Shown here piece by piece: positions 31,179-34,025 of a stretch of 34,025 nt of DNA. The position numbers and the translations under genes were made by a program. Numbering within the stretch: position 1 is the stretch's first letter; every line of letters begins with the position of its first letter. The notes beneath the pieces are model-generated. The model was not told the DNA's origin, made no database searches, and was given only the letters and a program-made list of their open reading frames with translations. Location: the NCBI RefSeq assembly GCF_009765705.1, contig NZ_LMUX01000027.1:1268-35292 (forward strand), read 5' to 3'. Source of the DNA: Burkholderia sp. L27(2015) (GTDB taxonomy: Bacteria > Pseudomonadota > Gammaproteobacteria > Burkholderiales > Burkholderiaceae).

Positions 31179-31197
31179 GTCGGTGTCATGTTTGAGC

Positions 31198-31228
31198 AGG
31201 CGCCTGTATAAGTAGGCGCCTGTCGTTT
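31198..31228 (+). terminator. fumC terminator
   Basis: AGGCGCCT (31198-31205) pairs with AGGCGCCT (31214-31221, self-complementary) around an 8-base loop, then GTCGTTTT follows (31222-31228 region). It lies 20 bases past the fumC stop. A second copy of the distal part (31231-31250) follows as a 20-bp direct repeat. Confidence 0.7.
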
Positions 31229-31250
31229 TAAGTAAGCGCCTGTCGTTTCC
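31211..31250. repeat. 20-bp direct repeat at the fumC terminator
   Basis: 31211-31230 and 31231-31250 are adjacent 20-base units sharing AGTA[GA]GCGCCTGTCGTTT; they differ at three positions. A third GCGCCTGT lies at 31200-31207. Probably a local duplication of the terminator tail. Confidence 0.7.
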
Positions 31251-31314
31251 CTCGCGGGTTCTCATCGCTGAGGTTCTAGCCGCTAAGCTGCTGGCCCGTA
31301 CATCGGCGCCTACC

Positions 31315-32910
31315 CTAGTCGCCCAGCGCCATTTCGGGTTTCCTGTGCAACACGATATGGCGCAGCTTGCGCACGATAAACACGGCGGCCAATCCGGCCA
31401 CCGCCGTGATCAACAAACCGATGTGTATCGAGCCGACCAGGATGGCGCGGCAGGCTTCGAGCAGATCGGTCCCGGACAAACCGGTCGACGCCAGATCCGA
31501 GAGCAGCCGGGTTTGCGCGGCTGCGTCCACCAGAATCTGCGGATCGTCGAAGCGGGTGCCCCAGCGCTCGGCGAGCACCGGACCTGCCAGTTGCTTGAGC
31601 GTGGCCGAGACGCCGGCCGCATAGTTGTGGGTAACCAGGGTGCCGATCAGGCTCGTGCCCAACATCCCGCCGACCATCCGGGTCGATTGCATCAGCGCCG
31701 TCGTGATGCCGAACCGTTTCGGGCCGGCCAGATCCTGCACGAATATGTTCATGTTGTTGAGCACAAAGCCGAGACCGGTACCGCCCGCGATCATCGATAT
31801 CTCGATCAGCCAATGGCCCGTATAGCGGAAGGTGGCTGCGGTACCCAGGCAAGCGCACAGCATCAGCGTGAAGCCGATGGTCAGAATCAGCGTGGGCTGT
31901 TTGAGGCGCGTGACGATTTGCGTATTGATGATGCTGCCCACCGCAATGAAAGCGGCCAGCGGCGTGGCTAACAAGCCGGCCAGTTGCGGCGACACATCGA
32001 AACCACCTTGCAACAGCAACGGCGCGAAAAAGATCAACGAAAACATGACGAAGCCCGACAACACGGACAGCGCGAATAGCCGCACGATATCGGGGTGGTG
32101 AAATAGGTCGAGCGGCAGGATAGGATGCGAGGCGCGCCGTTCGCACCACAGCAACGCGCCCACACTGAGCAGTATCAATACCAGTAGACGCAGGTTTGCG
32201 CCCGACAATCCCGTCTCCGGCAGCCCCTCGACCAGCATTTGCAAGCTGCCTAGACCCACCGCGATACTGGCCGCGCCGCCGATGTCCAGGCTGATACGGC
32301 CGCTGCTTGTCGCTTTAAAAGCGGGCAGATAACGGGTAATGAAATACAAACTCGCCACGCCTACCGGCAGGTTGATAAAGAAGGTCGAGCGCCAGCCGTA
32401 GTGTTGGCTCAGGAACCCGCCCAAAGAGGGACCTGCCGCCGTACCTATGCCGTAGGCTGCTGCCATCACCACTTGCCAGCGCACTCGAGCGCGCGGGTCG
32501 GGGAATAAATCCGGGATGGACGCGAACGCGGTGCCGACCATCATGCCGCCGCCAAAGCCCTGCAGCGCACGTGCGCCGACCAGGAAGCGCATGTTGTTGG
32601 CCATTCCGCATAGCACCGAGGCCAGCACGAAGATCACCACTGCCGCGACGATAAACGGTTTGCGTCCGAAATAGTCGCCGAGTCGGCCGAAGATCGGCAC
32701 GGTCACGACGGACGCCAGCAAATAGGACGTGGCGACCCAGGCGTAGTATTCGAACCCTTTCAATTCAGAGACGATCGACGGCAGCGCCGTACTGACGACG
32801 GTCTGGTCGAGGGCGACCAGCATATTGACCAGAGCGATGCCAAGAATCGCCAATAAAGCTTCGCGAAATGGCAGTGCGGGATGGGGGGCGGGCGCTACGG
32901 CTTCTGACAT
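31315..32910 (-). CDS. DHA2-family (EmrB/QacA) 14-TM MFS drug exporter
   Basis: Inner-membrane multidrug:H+ antiporter of ~531 aa with 14 predicted helices. Motifs are MLVALDQTVVSTALPSI (DHA2 motif D1, helix 1), FGRLGDYFGRKPFI (motif A), GARALQGFGGGMMVGTAFASIPDLF (motif B) and GIGTAAGPSLGGFLSQHYGWRSTFFINLPVG (motif C). I place the start at ATG 32910 (MSEAVAPA) because family members begin 20-30 residues before helix 1, but no good ribosome site precedes it, and ATG 32961 or 33006 is possible. Exporters of this group often pump antibiotics, dyes or aromatic acids. It is alone, convergent with fumC, and divergent from citrate synthase. Confidence 0.9.
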   Translation of the reverse strand: MSEAVAPAPHPALPFREALLAILGIALVNMLVALDQTVVSTALPSIVSELKGFEYYAWVATSYLLASVVTVPIFGRLGDYFGRKPFIVAAVVIFVLASVLCGMANNMRFLVGARALQGFGGGMMVGTAFASIPDLFPDPRARVRWQVVMAAAYGIGTAAGPSLGGFLSQHYGWRSTFFINLPVGVASLYFITRYLPAFKATSSGRISLDIGGAASIAVGLGSLQMLVEGLPETGLSGANLRLLVLILLSVGALLWCERRASHPILPLDLFHHPDIVRLFALSVLSGFVMFSLIFFAPLLLQGGFDVSPQLAGLLATPLAAFIAVGSIINTQIVTRLKQPTLILTIGFTLMLCACLGTAATFRYTGHWLIEISMIAGGTGLGFVLNNMNIFVQDLAGPKRFGITTALMQSTRMVGGMLGTSLIGTLVTHNYAAGVSATLKQLAGPVLAERWGTRFDDPQILVDAAAQTRLLSDLASTGLSGTDLLEACRAILVGSIHIGLLITAVAGLAAVFIVRKLRHIVLHRKPEMALGD

Positions 32911-33177
32911 GGAGGATGTTTCAAGCCGGAAAAACCTCGCTCGCCGGCTTATCGTCTGCATATTGTTTGATAAGGCAACTATTGTAACCGGTTTAGGGCG
33001 GGGCATGACGACCTAGATGGCGGTCCAGCATGTGGCTTAAGAGCGCACGTAGGACGAATTCGGATTACCATGGTGCGACGCAGCAAGACTATTTGTTTTG
33101 CGTTAAAGTGCTGGTTCGCCATAGTGGACCCATGCTGTGAACTGCTTTCAATGCAGATCGCAGATGAAGGAGGATAT

Positions 33178-34025
33178 ATGCCGCAAGATCGTCTAATTGC
33201 CACTCTGGCGTTCTCGGATGGGACACCGAGTGTCGAGCTACCTATTATTCGGGGCTCGATGGGTCCGGATGTCATTGACGTGCGCAAGTTGCACGGTCAA
33301 ACCGGTCGTTTTACCTACGATCCAGGCTTTATGTCGACGGCGGCGTGCAATTCCGCCATCACCTACATCGACGGCGACAAGGGTGAGCTGCTGTACCGCG
33401 GCTATCCGATCGAAGAACTGGCGCGCAGCGCCGATTTCCTCGAAACCTGTTATCTGCTGCTCAATGGCGAGCTGCCGGACGCGGCGCAGAAGGCCGAATT
33501 CATCGAGCTGGTCACGCATCACACGATGGTTCATGAGCAACTCCAGACTTTTTTCCGGGGTTTCCGGCGCGACGCTCATCCGATGGCTGTGCTGACCGCT
33601 TGCGTGGGCGCGCTCTCGGCGTTCTATCACGATTCGCTCAATATCAACGACCCGCGCCACCGCGAAATCTCCGCCATCCGGATGATTGCAAAGCTGCCCA
33701 CGCTGGTGGCGATGACCTATCGTTACGTCAATAGCTTGCCGTTTATCTATCCGCGCAACGAGTTGTCGTATAGCGCCAACTTCATGCGCATGATGTTCGG
33801 CGAACCCGATTCGACGTACGTGCCCAACGACGTGCTGGTGCGTGCGCTGGACCGTATCCTGATCTTGCATGCCGACCACGAGCAAAATGCCTCGACCTCG
33901 ACCGTGCGTCTGGCCGGTTCCTCGGGCGCCAACCCGTTTGCGTGTATCGCGGCCGGTATCGCTTGCTTGTGGGGCCCGGCACACGGCGGCGCCAACGAAG
34001 CGGCGCTGAACATGCTTGAAGAAAT
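33178..34025 (+). CDS. gltA: Citrate synthase (type II), 5' part; runs off the window
   Basis: TCA-cycle enzyme condensing oxaloacetate and acetyl-CoA. The frame begins at ATG 33178 with a textbook ribosome site, AAGGAGG (33167-33173), and stays open for 282 codons to the window edge (full length ~430). The N-terminus lacks a signal; residues ~38-64 read [20 protein letters not shown], then the conserved [20 protein letters not shown]. His234 ([13 protein letters not shown]) and His269 ([11 protein letters not shown]) match catalytic His229 and His264 of E. coli GltA; the third catalytic residue (Asp) lies beyond the window. It is a full-size paralogue of the short protein encoded at 12677-13522. 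The upstream neighbour is the divergent DHA2 exporter, not the sdh genes that often precede it in related species. Confidence 0.95.
   Translation, partial: MPQDRLIATLAFSDGTPSVELPIIRGSMGPDVIDVRKLHGQTGRFTYDPGFMSTAACNSAITYIDGDKGELLYRGYPIEELARSADFLETCYLLLNGELPDAAQKAEFIELVTHHTMVHEQLQTFFRGFRRDAHPMAVLTACVGALSAFYHDSLNINDPRHREISAIRMIAKLPTLVAMTYRYVNSLPFIYPRNELSYSANFMRMMFGEPDSTYVPNDVLVRALDRILILHADHEQNASTSTVRLAGSSGANPFACIAAGIACLWGPAHGGANEAALNMLEE

Noticed and set aside
33007-33177. Possible sigma-70 promoter upstream of citrate synthase
   Set aside because: A TTG-type -35 with 17-base spacing can be found near 33098, but the matching -10 is poor, so no promoter is called.

Overview
The window is a gene-dense, GC-rich chromosomal segment from a betaproteobacterium. 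The gene families and the style of its catabolic islands (tripartite tricarboxylate transporter with a Bug-type binding protein, split chromate transporter beside a MocR regulator and a DUF2917-like gene, several MFS carriers each with its own IclR or GntR regulator) fit Burkholderiales, most likely Burkholderia, Paraburkholderia or a close relative. The genus is an inference. I see no tRNA, rRNA, CRISPR array, insertion sequence or phage gene.

Layout, left to right. (1) 1-2848: the 3' end of a gene for a highly repetitive Ser/Thr-rich protein (81-residue repeat made of ten Leu-led units), three successive hairpins, then a TPR plus GT41 (OGT/SPINDLY-type) glycosyltransferase; this looks like a substrate and modifying-enzyme pair. 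(2) 2864-3710: two small uncharacterised genes, one exported. (3) 3746-9579: a LysR regulator divergent from a six-gene operon of a Tat-type binding protein, two amino-acid-type ABC permeases (no ATPase gene), a ureohydrolase, a RidA-like protein and an ArgE/M20 deacylase, suggesting uptake and breakdown of an acylated guanidino compound. (4) 9826-14284: MFS carrier, class III CoA-transferase, citryl-CoA-lyase-like citrate synthase homologue and a convergent IclR regulator, suggesting uptake, CoA activation and cleavage of an organic acid. (5) 14367-17625: MocR regulator, DUF2917-like gene and a two-gene chromate transporter. (6) 17622-23235, all on the minus strand: FCD GntR regulator, dihydroxyphthalate-decarboxylase-like protein, TctC-type binding protein, VOC protein and TctB/TctA, an organic or aromatic acid uptake and catabolism locus that runs by a 4-base overlap into the chromate genes. 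(7) 23473-29628: an MHS-type MFS carrier, then an aldehyde dehydrogenase, an MFS carrier and an enoyl-CoA hydratase homologue, with a divergent GntR regulator. (8) 29772-34025: class II fumarase, a 14-TM DHA2 drug exporter and the 5' two thirds of a housekeeping-type citrate synthase.

Overall it is an accessory-rich zone of small substrate-specific catabolic units, each with a transporter and a regulator, and most with a perfect inverted repeat in the regulatory gap, bounded on the right by two TCA-cycle genes. The most novel-looking items are the repeat protein with its GT41 enzyme, and the guanidino operon, whose ureohydrolase and RidA members both lack a normally conserved active-site residue.
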